Positions 1 through 9,400 of a stretch of DNA of 42,901 bases are shown piece after piece. Source of the DNA: Candidatus Parcubacteria bacterium (GTDB lineage Bacteria; Patescibacteriota; Minisyncoccia; UBA6257; HR35). The notes under the pieces were generated by a model. That model saw only the letters and a program-made list of their open reading frames with translations. It was not told the DNA's origin and ran no database searches. The position numbers and the translations under genes are program-made. Each line of letters opens with the position of its first letter. Positions within the stretch are counted from its first letter, which is position 1. Where the stretch lies: positions 388,523 to 431,423 of the forward strand of contig BPJI01000001.1 of the NCBI GenBank assembly GCA_026004535.1, read 5' to 3'.

Positions 1-180
1 GATACTGATTTGGGAACGAATAAATACGGATTATTGAAGCCACTTGTTAACACGGATAAAAATAGACCACGGATTGTCGCGGATCATTACTGGGAAGAGG
101 CAAGAAAATTAGGAATAATTAAAAATAAAGGTCGCGATGCTAAAGTTGAGGAAAATGAAATAATTTTTGTTAAAATATAG
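1..180 (+). CDS. C-terminal fragment of an unidentified protein containing a repeat-derived segment (TDLGTNKYGLLKPLVNTDKNRPRIVAD)
   Basis: Open in frame 1 from the window edge to TAG at 178-180; the first ~110 nt match the repeat segment inside the KefB-like ORF. Confidence 0.6.
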   Translation, partial: DTDLGTNKYGLLKPLVNTDKNRPRIVADHYWEEARKLGIIKNKGRDAKVEENEIIFVKI

Positions 181-185
181 ATAAA

Positions 186-202
186 CCGCCGACAGCTGCT
201 GA
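186..202 (+). repeat. Left arm (CCGCCGACAGCTGCTGA) of an outer inverted repeat enclosing CCGGAT island 1
   Basis: Reverse complement TCAGCAGCTGTCGGCGG resembles the TCAGCGGCTGTCCGCG words at 411-483. Confidence 0.55.
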
Positions 203-213
203 AATGTTTTAAC

Positions 214-400
214 TACCCGGATAACCAACCGGATATAACTACCCGGATTAATATCGGATTTATTTTACCCAGATAAACTACCGGATTAAAAATATTTTAT
301 GAATCATCCGGTCTAAATCCGGGTAGCTATTATCCGATTTACATCCGGGTAGTTATATCCGGTTTGAATCCGGGTAGTTCTATCCGGTTATAATCTGGGT
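214..400. repeat. CCGGAT island 1: ACCCGGAT..CCGGATA words, then an AT-rich centre, then inverted ATCCGGT..ATCCGGGT words
   Basis: Direct reading; centre GGATTAAAAATATTTTATGAATCATCCGG. Confidence 0.9.
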
Positions 401-410
401 AAAAATATTT

Positions 411-483
411 CCCGCTGCTGTCTGCGTGATAATATTATCAGCGACTGTCTGCGGTAAATGTTCTATCAGCGGCTGTCCGCGTC
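411..483 (+). repeat. GCTGTCTGCG-word array (right arm of outer repeat)
   Basis: CCGCTGCTGTCTGCG, ATCAGCGACTGTCTGCG, ATCAGCGGCTGTCCGCG. Confidence 0.7.
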
Positions 484-492
484 TAATAAAAA

Positions 493-786
493 ATGAAAAA
501 ACAAATTTATGAATTATCATATTGGTTAAAGAGTGAAGTTGAAGAAAATAAAAACTTGAAAGAGTTATTAGAAAAATTTGGTTTTGAATTGATTCACGAA
601 AACCCACTAAAAATTAGAAATATGGCTTATCCAATTAATAAAGAAAAAATTGGTAAATTTGGAACTTTTTATTTTTACGCTACTCCGGAAAGAATTGAAG
701 AATTTAAAAATAAGCTTAAAGGTTTAAGTGAAATTTTAAGATTTATTGTTCTAAAAAGAAAACAATTAAAATTAAATAATAAATGA
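493..786 (+). CDS. rpsF: 30S ribosomal protein bS6
   Basis: S6-like sequence (YELSYWLKSE..., AYPINKEKIGKFGTFYFYA) directly upstream of ssb. Confidence 0.85.
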   Translation: MKKQIYELSYWLKSEVEENKNLKELLEKFGFELIHENPLKIRNMAYPINKEKIGKFGTFYFYATPERIEEFKNKLKGLSEILRFIVLKRKQLKLNNK

Positions 787-1217
787 ATTTAAATAAAGTT
801 TTTTTAATCGGCCGATTGACTCAAGAAATTGATTTTCGCTATTTACCTTCAGGAACTTCAATTGCCACTTTAAATTTAGCTACAAATCGTGTGTATAAAG
901 ATCGAACAGGCAATTTAAGAGAAGAAACAGAATATCATAAAGTTATTGCCTGGGGGAAATTGGCGGAACTTTGTCGTCAATATTTAAGCAAAGGAAGATT
1001 AGTTTTTATTGAAGGAAGAATTAGATCACGAAATTGGCTAGATGCTCAAGGAAATAGAAGAATTGCCTATGAAATTATTGCCGAAAATATAAGATTTGGT
1101 CCAAGACCAGGATCAGCTGAAACAGAAAAAGAATTAGAAACATTAGAAGCAGATCTAGATTTTTATAAACCTTCGGAAGGTCCTGATGAAATTAATGAAC
1201 TTGAAATTCCATATTAG
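783..1217 (+). CDS. ssb: Single-stranded DNA-binding protein
   Basis: [36 protein letters not shown]...[13 protein letters not shown]-fold SSB. Confidence 0.95.
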   Translation: MNLNKVFLIGRLTQEIDFRYLPSGTSIATLNLATNRVYKDRTGNLREETEYHKVIAWGKLAELCRQYLSKGRLVFIEGRIRSRNWLDAQGNRRIAYEIIAENIRFGPRPGSAETEKELETLEADLDFYKPSEGPDEINELEIPY

Positions 1218-1222
1218 AAAAG

Positions 1223-1429
1223 ATGAGTAAGGAAGTTATTAAAGGAAGAATAATTGAAGCATTGCCAGAATTAAGTTTTAGAGTGAGACTAGAGGATGGA
1301 AGAGAGATTTTGGCTTATCTGTCTGGAAAAATGAGGCTTAATTTCATTAAGGTTATTCCCGGAGATGAAGTAATGGTGGAGATTTCACCGTATGATAAGA
1401 ATAAAGGAAGAATTATAAAAAGATTGTAA
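1223..1429 (+). CDS. infA: Translation initiation factor IF-1
   Basis: Short S1-fold protein, [46 protein letters not shown]. Confidence 0.92.
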   Translation: MSKEVIKGRIIEALPELSFRVRLEDGREILAYLSGKMRLNFIKVIPGDEVMVEISPYDKNKGRIIKRL

Positions 1430-1435
1430 TAAGTT

Positions 1436-1776
1436 ACCCGGATGTGAACCGGATATAATTACCCAGATGTAAATCGGATATAATTACCCGGATATGAACC
1501 AGATAAGCCACCCGGATATAAACCGGATTATTAATTACCCAGATGTACACCGGATGAATTTACCCGGATTATAACCGGATGATTTATAAAATATTTTTAT
1601 CCGGTATTTATCTGGGTAAAATAACCCGCTATTCATCTGGGTAGATATTTTTATCCGGTAAGCATCCGGGTGAAATAATCCGGTTGGCTATCCGGGTTAT
1701 ATTTTAATATCCGGTATTCATCTGGGTAAAATATCCGGTAAGCTATCCGGGTAATGTATCCGGGTATTCATCCGGT
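1436..1776. repeat. CCGGAT island 2
   Basis: Centre CCGGATGATTTATAAAATATTTTTATCCGG near 1575-1605; inverted halves either side. Confidence 0.9.
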
Positions 1777-1786
1777 TAATATATTA

Positions 1787-2338
1787 ATGAAATATTTCAC
1801 TGGTAAAGGCGACAAAGGCAAAACAACGATAGCTGAAAAGAAAATTTCTAAAGATAATTTTGTTTTTGAAGTTTTGGGAGAATTAGACGAGCTTAACTCT
1901 TTAATTGGTTTAGCTAAAAATTATTTGCCTAAAAAATTTTACTTAGATTTAACTAAGATTCAAAATAATCTTTTTATCATTCAAGCTAATGTTGCTTATT
2001 TTCTTTACAAAAAATTTGAACCACCAAAATTAAAAAAAGAAGAGATTTTGAATTTAGAAGAAGAAATTAAAAAAATTGAAACAAAAGTGCCTTCTCATAA
2101 ATTTATTATTTATGGTAGTAATAAAGATTCTGCTTGGCTTGATTATTTAAGAGCAGTAACAAGAAGAGTTGAAAGAAGAATAGTGAAATTTCTTAGCCAC
2201 GGATTTACGCGGATTCCTAAACAGATTAACACTGATGATATTTTAGCTTATCTTAATAGGCTTTCAAGTTATTTTTATGCTTTAGCAAGATTTATCTGTT
2301 ATAATAAGAAAATTAAAGAAAAAGAACCTTGGTACTAA
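1787..2338 (+). CDS. PduO-type ATP:cob(I)alamin adenosyltransferase
   Basis: MKYFTGKGDKGKTTIAEKKIS...ELDELNSLIGLA, RAVTRRVERRIV, YLNRLSSYFYALARF; start moved from 1754, which lies inside the repeat island. Confidence 0.85.
   Translation: MKYFTGKGDKGKTTIAEKKISKDNFVFEVLGELDELNSLIGLAKNYLPKKFYLDLTKIQNNLFIIQANVAYFLYKKFEPPKLKKEEILNLEEEIKKIETKVPSHKFIIYGSNKDSAWLDYLRAVTRRVERRIVKFLSHGFTRIPKQINTDDILAYLNRLSSYFYALARFICYNKKIKEKEPWY
2193..2237 (+). repeat. In-frame CACGGATT-word insert in the adenosyltransferase gene
   Basis: agccacggatttacgcggattcctaaacagattaacactgat, translated SHGFTRIPKQINTD. Confidence 0.65.
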
Positions 2339-2383
2339 AATAGAAGGTCGAATTTTATAAAGAAAAATTAAAACCTCAGAAAA

Positions 2384-2947
2384 ATGAATATAGTTTATAT
2401 CGTCTTAGGCGTTTTATTTTTGTTTATTATTTATTTGATTTATATCTATAATCGACTTGTTAGTAAAAGAGAGCAAGTTAAAGAATCTTCTTCTGATATT
2501 GAAGTTCAACTTAAAAGAAGAGCAGATTTAATTCCTAATTTAGTTGAAACTGTTAAGGGTTATGCTAGTCATGAAAAAGAGGTTTTCGAAAAAGTAACTC
2601 AAGCACGAAGTAAAATCTTGGAAGCAAAAACAGTTAAAGAAGGACTGGAAGCAGATAACATGTTAACCTCAGCTTTAAAAACCCTATTTGCAGTGGCTGA
2701 AAACTATCCAGATCTAAAAGCTAATCAAAATTTCTTACATTTGCAGCAAGAATTAGTTGATGCTGAAGATAAAATTCAAGCCTCAAGGAGATTTTATAAT
2801 GCTGTTTTAAGAGAATATGAAGCTTTCAAACAATCTTTTCCAAATGTTATTATTGCCAATATGTTTAAATTCCCAACTTTTGAATATTATGAACTCGAGG
2901 AAGAAGAAAAAACAGCCGCCCAAAAACCTCCTGAAGTAAAATTTTAA
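2384..2947 (+). CDS. lemA: LemA family protein
   Basis: N-terminal TM helix followed by YNRLVSKREQVKESSSDIEVQLKRRADLIPNLVETVKGYASHE. Confidence 0.95.
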   Translation: MNIVYIVLGVLFLFIIYLIYIYNRLVSKREQVKESSSDIEVQLKRRADLIPNLVETVKGYASHEKEVFEKVTQARSKILEAKTVKEGLEADNMLTSALKTLFAVAENYPDLKANQNFLHLQQELVDAEDKIQASRRFYNAVLREYEAFKQSFPNVIIANMFKFPTFEYYELEEEEKTAAQKPPEVKF

Positions 2948-2952
2948 AAACT

Positions 2953-2981
2953 TGACAAAGAAAAATTTTTATGATACTATT
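2953..2981 (+). promoter_or_regulatory. Sigma-70-like promoter
   Basis: TTGACA, 17 nt, TACTAT upstream of the 3012 ORF. Confidence 0.6.
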
Positions 2982-3011
2982 TTATTAGAATTCTTAAAAG
3001 AGGTGTAAGCG

Positions 3012-3194
3012 ATGAAAGGTAAGATTTTGCATCGAACAGTAAGATGTGTATGTGGCAACGGCCCCATGGCTCTAGAGTGCCTCATTGGTTCACCGGACAA
3101 CAAAGGAGTTTACCGATCCTATTGGTACCGATGCGATGAATGCGGCAACTGGGCTTTTGTTCGGTTGAACCTTTCGGAGGTATATTATGGATAA
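3012..3194 (+). CDS. Small putative zinc-ribbon protein, unknown
   Basis: 60 aa; CxC (RCVCGNG) and CxxC (RCDECGNW); RBS-like agaggtg upstream; raised GC. Confidence 0.6.
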   Translation: MKGKILHRTVRCVCGNGPMALECLIGSPDNKGVYRSYWYRCDECGNWAFVRLNLSEVYYG

Positions 3195-3317
3195 ATCATT
3201 GAGCTCAAGCAAAATCCGATGCAGCTATCCAGGCTGGCGTGGATATTGGGTTGTCAATTCTTTCTCAGTTGTTTAATAGGAAAGGAGGTAAGAAGAACAA
3301 GAAATAAAAATTTAAAG

Positions 3318-3345
3318 CGGAAGGGATTCCTCTCCGTTTTTTGTA
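3318..3345 (+). terminator. Rho-independent-like terminator
   Basis: CGGAAGGGATTCCTCTCCG followed by TTTTTTG. Confidence 0.6.
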
Positions 3346-3425
3346 AAGAAAAAGTTTGCTAAATAAAAATAATAATTCAAAATCTTAATATGAAGCAAAT
3401 TTTAAACAAAATCTTTTAATAAATT

Positions 3426-3454
3426 TTGACAAATTGCAAATTTTATGATATAAT
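3426..3454 (+). promoter_or_regulatory. Perfect-consensus sigma-70 promoter
   Basis: TTGACA (3426-3431), 17-nt spacer, TATAAT (3449-3454). Confidence 0.8.
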
Positions 3455-3541
3455 ATATAATATTTGTAGGACTCTTAAAATAAAAAAGAAAAGCCGACCC
3501 CCCTTAAATGGGGGCTCTGGCCGGAAAGGAGGTGAACAGTG

Positions 3542-3787
3542 ATGGAAGTAGCGATTGCATTGGCGGTAGTTAGCTTGGCCGCCCTGGCCTTTCTGGGGGT
3601 TTATCTTGCCACCAGGAGAAGGCCTGAGTCTATCGAAACTGGTTTCTGGTTCTGGGGAGAGCCCCAAGGCCAATTCCATGAGATCGTAGCTGGCCTCTGG
3701 GACCCCCAGCAGGGAGTTCTGGAGGGTCGGCTGGAAGCACGTCATGGTGCCTCGACCCTCAGGGAGTCTATCTCCCGGAGGGTCTGA
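3542..3787 (+). CDS. Small membrane-anchored protein, unknown
   Basis: Ideal SD AAAGGAGGTGA, then GTGATG; hydrophobic N-terminus VAIALAVVSLAALAFLGVYLATRRR; high GC versus surroundings. Confidence 0.6.
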   Translation: MEVAIALAVVSLAALAFLGVYLATRRRPESIETGFWFWGEPQGQFHEIVAGLWDPQQGVLEGRLEARHGASTLRESISRRV

Positions 3788-3814
3788 TTGGTCTGACCCT
3801 CGGCCCGCCACGAT

Positions 3815-3846
3815 GGGGTGAGTCTTATGACTCACCCCTTTTTGTT
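3815..3846 (+). terminator. Strong rho-independent terminator
   Basis: GGGGTGAGTC TTAT GACTCACCCC TTTTTG. Confidence 0.85.
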
Positions 3847-3932
3847 TTTTAAAAAATTTGGGTTAAAATTAATATTGAACCACTTAGGGCTCGGGGTTAT
3901 CTTCAACCCCCACGTGATTTGGGATAAAATAA

Positions 3933-5153
3933 ATGAGTCCAGAAGGTTTGCAAATGAAATCAGTAGAGACATTAGAGAAAGAAAAAAGATTAGAGATTTT
4001 GCCAGAAAGACAAAGAAGAATTTACGAGACTTTTTTAGATTCTATAGATAAAATAAAAACAAAAGCACATCAAAAAATAATTGAGTTTAAAAGGATAAAC
4101 AATCGAGAACCAACACGTGATGAATTAAACTCCCTCTTTTATGAAAATCCTGAGTTTCAAAAATATTACAATTTTACAAAGAATGTTTTATTAATTTTAG
4201 ATGTTCCAGCAGAAAGCATTATTCGGGATTTAGTCATGGAAGGCAAAATTGAAACAACAGCTTTATCAAAAGATTATAAAAAGGCTGTTGATACTTTCTA
4301 TTATTTACTTTTGACTTCAACGACAACTGGAGAAATCAATGAAGATGAAATAAAAAAACAATTACGCAACTTAACACCAGAAACCATGGAAAGGATCGGA
4401 AATATATGGGAAAACAATTCTGAAGGTTTATTATTTAATTTTTCTGATCTACCCGATGAAGAAGTTAAAAAACTAAAAGAAAGCGCAGGAGAAGTGAAGA
4501 TGTCAATAGAAACTGACAAGGATTTTATTTTTTTAGAGCCAAAAGCTGATTTTTGGTTAGTAAGATGGAAATTAGAGAAAGAACCTGAAGAAGCATCTTT
4601 TGCTACTGAATTACTTAAAGCAGCTGAAAAAATGAGACAATTAGATGAGAGATTAAGTAAAGTTAAGTTTCCTAAAGAAGTCAGGGATGTTTTATTAGAA
4701 AAAGATGAAGTAAGAAGAAATGAAAAACTGGAAAATATTAATAAGGAAGATGCTGGTTTGGGTGCTTTGATTAGAATTATCTTAAACATAGAAGGCAATT
4801 TAAAAGAAATATTTGAAAAGATTAAGAGTCTAAAAGAATTAGAGAAGACAACATCGCCTGAGGAACTCGCTCGTTTAAGAGAGGATATAAGAAATAAATT
4901 TCAAAAAGAGATAGAAAGTTATGAAAAAGCCATAGAAGAATTAGAGAAAAGATACGGAACATCTTATCAACTGGATAAAGAAATTTCTAAGAGATTGCAT
5001 GAAAGAATAGGTAGTTGGTTCAAAGAAAAAGGTCCAATAATTTTAAGTGGTTTAGGACTTTGGGGATTGGCAATTGGTTGGTTTTTACCGTTGGGTATAA
5101 TAGCTGTTTTGAATAAATATATAAGTGAAAATCTTTTAAAAGAGAAAAGATAA
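3933..5153 (+). CDS. Charged, helical protein with C-terminal hydrophobic segment, unknown
   Basis: 406-aa ORF rich in K/E; C-terminal GPIILSGLGLWGLAIGWFLPLGIIAVL. Confidence 0.75.
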   Translation: MSPEGLQMKSVETLEKEKRLEILPERQRRIYETFLDSIDKIKTKAHQKIIEFKRINNREPTRDELNSLFYENPEFQKYYNFTKNVLLILDVPAESIIRDLVMEGKIETTALSKDYKKAVDTFYYLLLTSTTTGEINEDEIKKQLRNLTPETMERIGNIWENNSEGLLFNFSDLPDEEVKKLKESAGEVKMSIETDKDFIFLEPKADFWLVRWKLEKEPEEASFATELLKAAEKMRQLDERLSKVKFPKEVRDVLLEKDEVRRNEKLENINKEDAGLGALIRIILNIEGNLKEIFEKIKSLKELEKTTSPEELARLREDIRNKFQKEIESYEKAIEELEKRYGTSYQLDKEISKRLHERIGSWFKEKGPIILSGLGLWGLAIGWFLPLGIIAVLNKYISENLLKEKR

Positions 5154-5230
5154 TCGAAAATAATTTTTATAAAAAATAAAAAGGCAGTTCATGATACTAT
5201 AAATTTTTATTTTTGTCAAGAGATGTGAAT

Positions 5231-5304
5231 TCGGGGCAGTGGGACTCGAACCCACAACCTCTGGCTCCCAAAGCCAGTGCGCTAACCAATTGCGCTATGC
5301 CCCG
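5231..5304 (-). tRNA. tRNA-Pro(TGG)
   Basis: Minus strand CGGGGCA...CTGGC-TTTGGGA-GCCAG...GTGGGTTCGAGTCCCACTGCCCCGA; C1-G72 pair typical of tRNA-Pro. Confidence 0.93.
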
Positions 5305-5368
5305 TAATCAGCTTCTCAGCTTATTATCTTCGTAGCTTTTAATTTTTTAATTATACCATAAATTTTTA

Positions 5369-5392
5369 GTTAACGAATTCCAGTTAACGAGT
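5369..5392 (+). repeat. GTTAACGAATT-family direct words
   Basis: gttaacgaattccagttaacgag. Confidence 0.5.
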
Positions 5393-5424
5393 TTATTTTT
5401 TGTGATATAATTTTAATAATAAAA

Positions 5425-6318
5425 ATGAAAACAGCTTATAGTGTGGTGGCAGAAAATAATTTTAGAACTTTGTTTTTGATGACAATGTTTTTGGTTTTAG
5501 TTTTTGGTTTAGGTTATATTTTTAGTTATTTACTACAAAATAGAGAAATTTTTTATGGTGCAGTAATTTTTGGTGTTTTAGTTAATTTGTTTTCTTTATT
5601 GTGGGGAGATAAAATAACTTTAGCTTTAACTGGTGCTAGAGAAATTAAAAAAGAAGATTTGCCTGAAGTTTATCGACTGGTTGAAAATTTAGCAATTACT
5701 GCTGGGCTGCCAACAACACCAAAAGTTTATTTAATTGATTCACCTGCTTTGAATGCTTTTGCAACTGGTAGATCACCAAAAAATTCGGTCGTTGCTTTAA
5801 CTACGGGAATCATTGAAAAATTAAACAAAGAAGAGCTTGAAGGAGTGATTGCTCATGAAATCTCTCATATTAAAAATTTAGATATTCGAGTAATGATGAT
5901 AGCTACGATTTTAGCGGGAATAATTGCCATTATGGCCGATTTATTTCTAAGAATGACTTTTGCGGGAAGTAGAGATAGAGACAAAAGTAATGCTTTATTT
6001 CTCTTAATTGGTTTTGTTTTGGCTATATTAGCACCAATTTTTGCTCAATTAATTACCTTGGCAATTTCAAGAAAAAGAGAGTTTATGGCTGATGCTTCTG
6101 GAGCATTACTAACGCGAAATCCAGAAGGTTTAGCTTCGGCTTTAGAAAAAATTTCAGCTTCAACAATATCTCTAGATACTTCACCAGCAACTGCTCATTT
6201 ATTTATTGTTAATCCATTTAAGGATAAAAAAGGGTTTATTACTTGGTTAGGCAATTTATTTTCAACCCACCCACCAGTTGAAGAAAGAATTAAAGTTTTA
6301 AGAGGAATGATTATTTAA
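5425..6318 (+). CDS. htpX: HtpX-like M48 metalloprotease
   Basis: HEISH zinc motif, membrane segments, SRKREFMADASGA, FSTHPPVEERI. Confidence 0.95.
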   Translation: MKTAYSVVAENNFRTLFLMTMFLVLVFGLGYIFSYLLQNREIFYGAVIFGVLVNLFSLLWGDKITLALTGAREIKKEDLPEVYRLVENLAITAGLPTTPKVYLIDSPALNAFATGRSPKNSVVALTTGIIEKLNKEELEGVIAHEISHIKNLDIRVMMIATILAGIIAIMADLFLRMTFAGSRDRDKSNALFLLIGFVLAILAPIFAQLITLAISRKREFMADASGALLTRNPEGLASALEKISASTISLDTSPATAHLFIVNPFKDKKGFITWLGNLFSTHPPVEERIKVLRGMII

Positions 6319-6321
6319 AAG

Positions 6322-6412
6322 TGTTACAGAATTTACGCAGAACCCTCAGGAAAATTCAGCAAGTTCAACGTCGGTTCTGCGCAGTTCCGTGTCAGTTCAG
6401 TTAGTTCTGTGA
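6322..6412. repeat. CAGAAC-word array with inverted right half (intergenic)
   Basis: acagaatttacgcagaaccc ... ggttctgcgcagttccgtgtcagttcagttagttctgtg. Confidence 0.75.
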
Positions 6413-6421
6413 TTAAAAATA

Positions 6422-9400
6422 ATGAATTTACCCGAGATAGAAAAAAGGATAATAAATTTTTGGAAGTCAGCTGAGATATTCGAGAAATCATTAAGAAAGA
6501 ATTTTAAAAAGAAAAGATTTAATTGGATCGAAGGACCTCCTTATGCTAATGACAAACCTCATATGGGTCATTTTTTGACTCGTATTTATAAAGATTCAAT
6601 TTTAAGATTTTTCTCAATGCTTGGTTATTATGTGCCTCGAAGAGCTGGCTGGGATACTCATGGGCTTCCAATTGAAGTTGCAACTGAAAAATTGTTAGGT
6701 TTTAGAGATAAAAAAGAGGTTATCAGTTATGGTATTGATAAATTTAATGAAAAATGTAAGGAACTAGTGATGAAATTTAAAGATGCTTGGGAGAAGATGG
6801 ACGAAAGAATGGGATTTTGGCTTGATCATAAAAATGCTTATGTAACCTATGATCCATTTTATATGGAAAGCGCTTGGTGGATTATTAGAGAAATTCATAG
6901 AAAAGGATTATTAAAAGAAGAATATCGAGTTGCTCCCTACTGTCCAAGATGTGAAACTGTTTTAGCTCAAGCAGAATTGGGTATGCCAGATGCTTACAAA
7001 GAAGTAAAGGATCCAAGTGTTTGTGTGAAATTTAGAATTGCTCAGAACTACTCAGAACTAACACGGAACTTACAGAACAATAAAAATGTAAAACTTAAAG
7101 AATCAACGCAGAACTCGCAGAAATACTCTGTTAGTTCTGTGTTATCTTCTGCTAGTTCTACGAAAGATGAGTATTTGCTTGTTTGGACAACTACGCCTTG
7201 GACATTACCAGGAAATTTAGCCTTAGCTGTTCATCCAGATTTTGATTACTATTTGTACGAAACTCCCAAAGGAAAAATTTGGACTCATCAAAAATTAGAA
7301 GAATTTAAAATTTTAAAACAAGTAAAAGGTAGAGACTTGGTTGGTTTAAAATACGAGCCTCTTTTTAAGATTGAAAATTTTGATATAAAAGAAAATCATT
7401 ACAAGGTGTATCCAGCAACATTTGTTAAAGAAGATGAAGGAACCGGTATTGTTCATATTGCTCCATCTTATGGTGAAGAAGATTTTGAATTAGGCGAAAA
7501 ACATAAGTTAGGGATTATTAATTATTTAGATGAAAAAGGAAGATTTAAAGAAGAAATAATACCGAGTATAAGAGGATTATTCTTCAAGGAAGCAGATAAA
7601 TTAATTTTTGAAAATTTAAAAGAAAGAGGTTTAATTTTTGAAGGAAGTTTAGATGGCTATCTACATGACTATCCTCATTGCTGGCGCTGTAAAACTCCTC
7701 TGATTTATTATGCTACTAAATATTGGGTTATTAAGGTTTCAGAAATAAAAAATAAAATTATTGAAAATAATAAAAATGTAAATTGGTTACCATCATCAGC
7801 TGGCAATCGTTTTTATGAATGGATTAAAGAAGGAAAAGATTGGAATTTATCGCGGACAAGATTTTGGGGTATTCCGCTTCCAATTTGGAAATGTGATCAA
7901 TGCAATCAACTAAAAGTAATTGGCAGTTTAAAAGAATTAGCCTTTTATAAAAAAGCTAATAATAATTATTATTTAATGAGACATTGTGATGCTTTGTCAA
8001 CTCAGAAAAATTTTCTTTCTGGTTATCCAGAAAATGTTTTTAACCCTTTAACTCGTAAAGGTGTTTTAGACGCTAAGCAAAAAGCAAAAAGTTTAAAAGG
8101 CAAAATTGATTTAATTTATGCTTCACCAATCCTAAGAGCTAAACAAACAGCAATGATTATTGCTGATGAATTAAAAGTACCTTTGTTTATTGATGAAAGA
8201 TTAAGAGAAATTGATATGGGGATTTTGCAAAATAAGCCTTATGAAGAATTTGATAAATATATTGTTGATAAAATAACTGGTAAAAGAGATTTGACAAAAA
8301 AAATTGAAAATGGAGAAAGTTTGGAAGATGTTAGAAAAAGAGCGATTAATTTTGTTTTAGACTTAGAAAAAATTTATCGAGGTAAAAATATTTTAATTGT
8401 TTCCCATGGTGGTGTTTTGTGGATGTTAGAAGGAGAAATGAAAGCTTTAAGTTCTGAACAGATTAGAAATTTTGAAGTTAAAAATTATGAATTGGGAGAA
8501 ATAAGAAAAGTTGATTTATTAATTGTCCCTCGCGATGGAGAAGGGAAGATAAATCTTCATCGTCCTTATGTTGATGAATTTGTTTGGCAGTGTAAATGTG
8601 GTGGTTGGTATAAGAGAATTCAAGAAATAGCAGATATTTGGTTTGATTCTGGTTGCGCTTCATTTTCTGCTTATCATTATCCATTTGAAAACAAAAAAGA
8701 AATTGATCAAGGAATGATTTTTCCTCAAGATTTTATAATTGAAGGCATCGATCAAACCCGAGGTTGGTTTTATACTTTATTAGTAATCAGTAGTTTAATA
8801 AAAAACAAAGCTCCTTATAAAAATGTTTTAGCAACCGGTCTTGTTTTAGATGAGAAGGGAATAAAGATGTCAAAATCTTTGGGTAATGTTGTTGACCCAA
8901 TGGAAATAATGGAAAAATATGGCGCTGATGTTTGTCGTTTTTATTTGTTTTATCTAAATGAAGTTGGTGATAATAAAAGTTTTAATGAGGAAGAAGTTAA
9001 AAAATTAAAAAATGAATTTTTTGACTTATTATTTAATGTTTTGAGGTTTTATAAATTTTATTACCAGGAAATCAATCTTAAACAATCGGTAAACTTGTCG
9101 GGAAATGTTCTTGATTTATGGTTTAACGCTCGCATAAAAGAAAGTTATGCTAAATATTATGAAGCAATGACGAATTATAATCTTCATAAAGCTTCAAGAT
9201 TTTTAGTCGAGCTTTTAAATGATTTTTCTCGCTGGTGGTTAAGAAGGTCAAGAGAAAGATTTCAAAATCCAAAAGATAAAAAAGAATTACAAATTGCTTT
9301 AATTAATTTTGAAAATTTATTTTATCAATTTTTAAAAATGTTAACTCCTCTTTCACCATTTATGAGTGAATATCTTTATCAAGAAATTAAAGATGAATTA

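Noticed and set aside
214-400. CRISPR array
   Set aside because: Words are short, degenerate and alternate two forms, and the array inverts midway. There are no constant repeats with unique spacers, and no cas genes are present.
380-607. Minus-strand 75-aa ORF
   Set aside because: Overlaps repeat words and rpsF in antisense; no known motif.
3443-3835. Minus-strand 130-aa ORF
   Set aside because: Antisense to a well-signalled + strand gene with perfect promoter, SD and terminator; no recognisable product.
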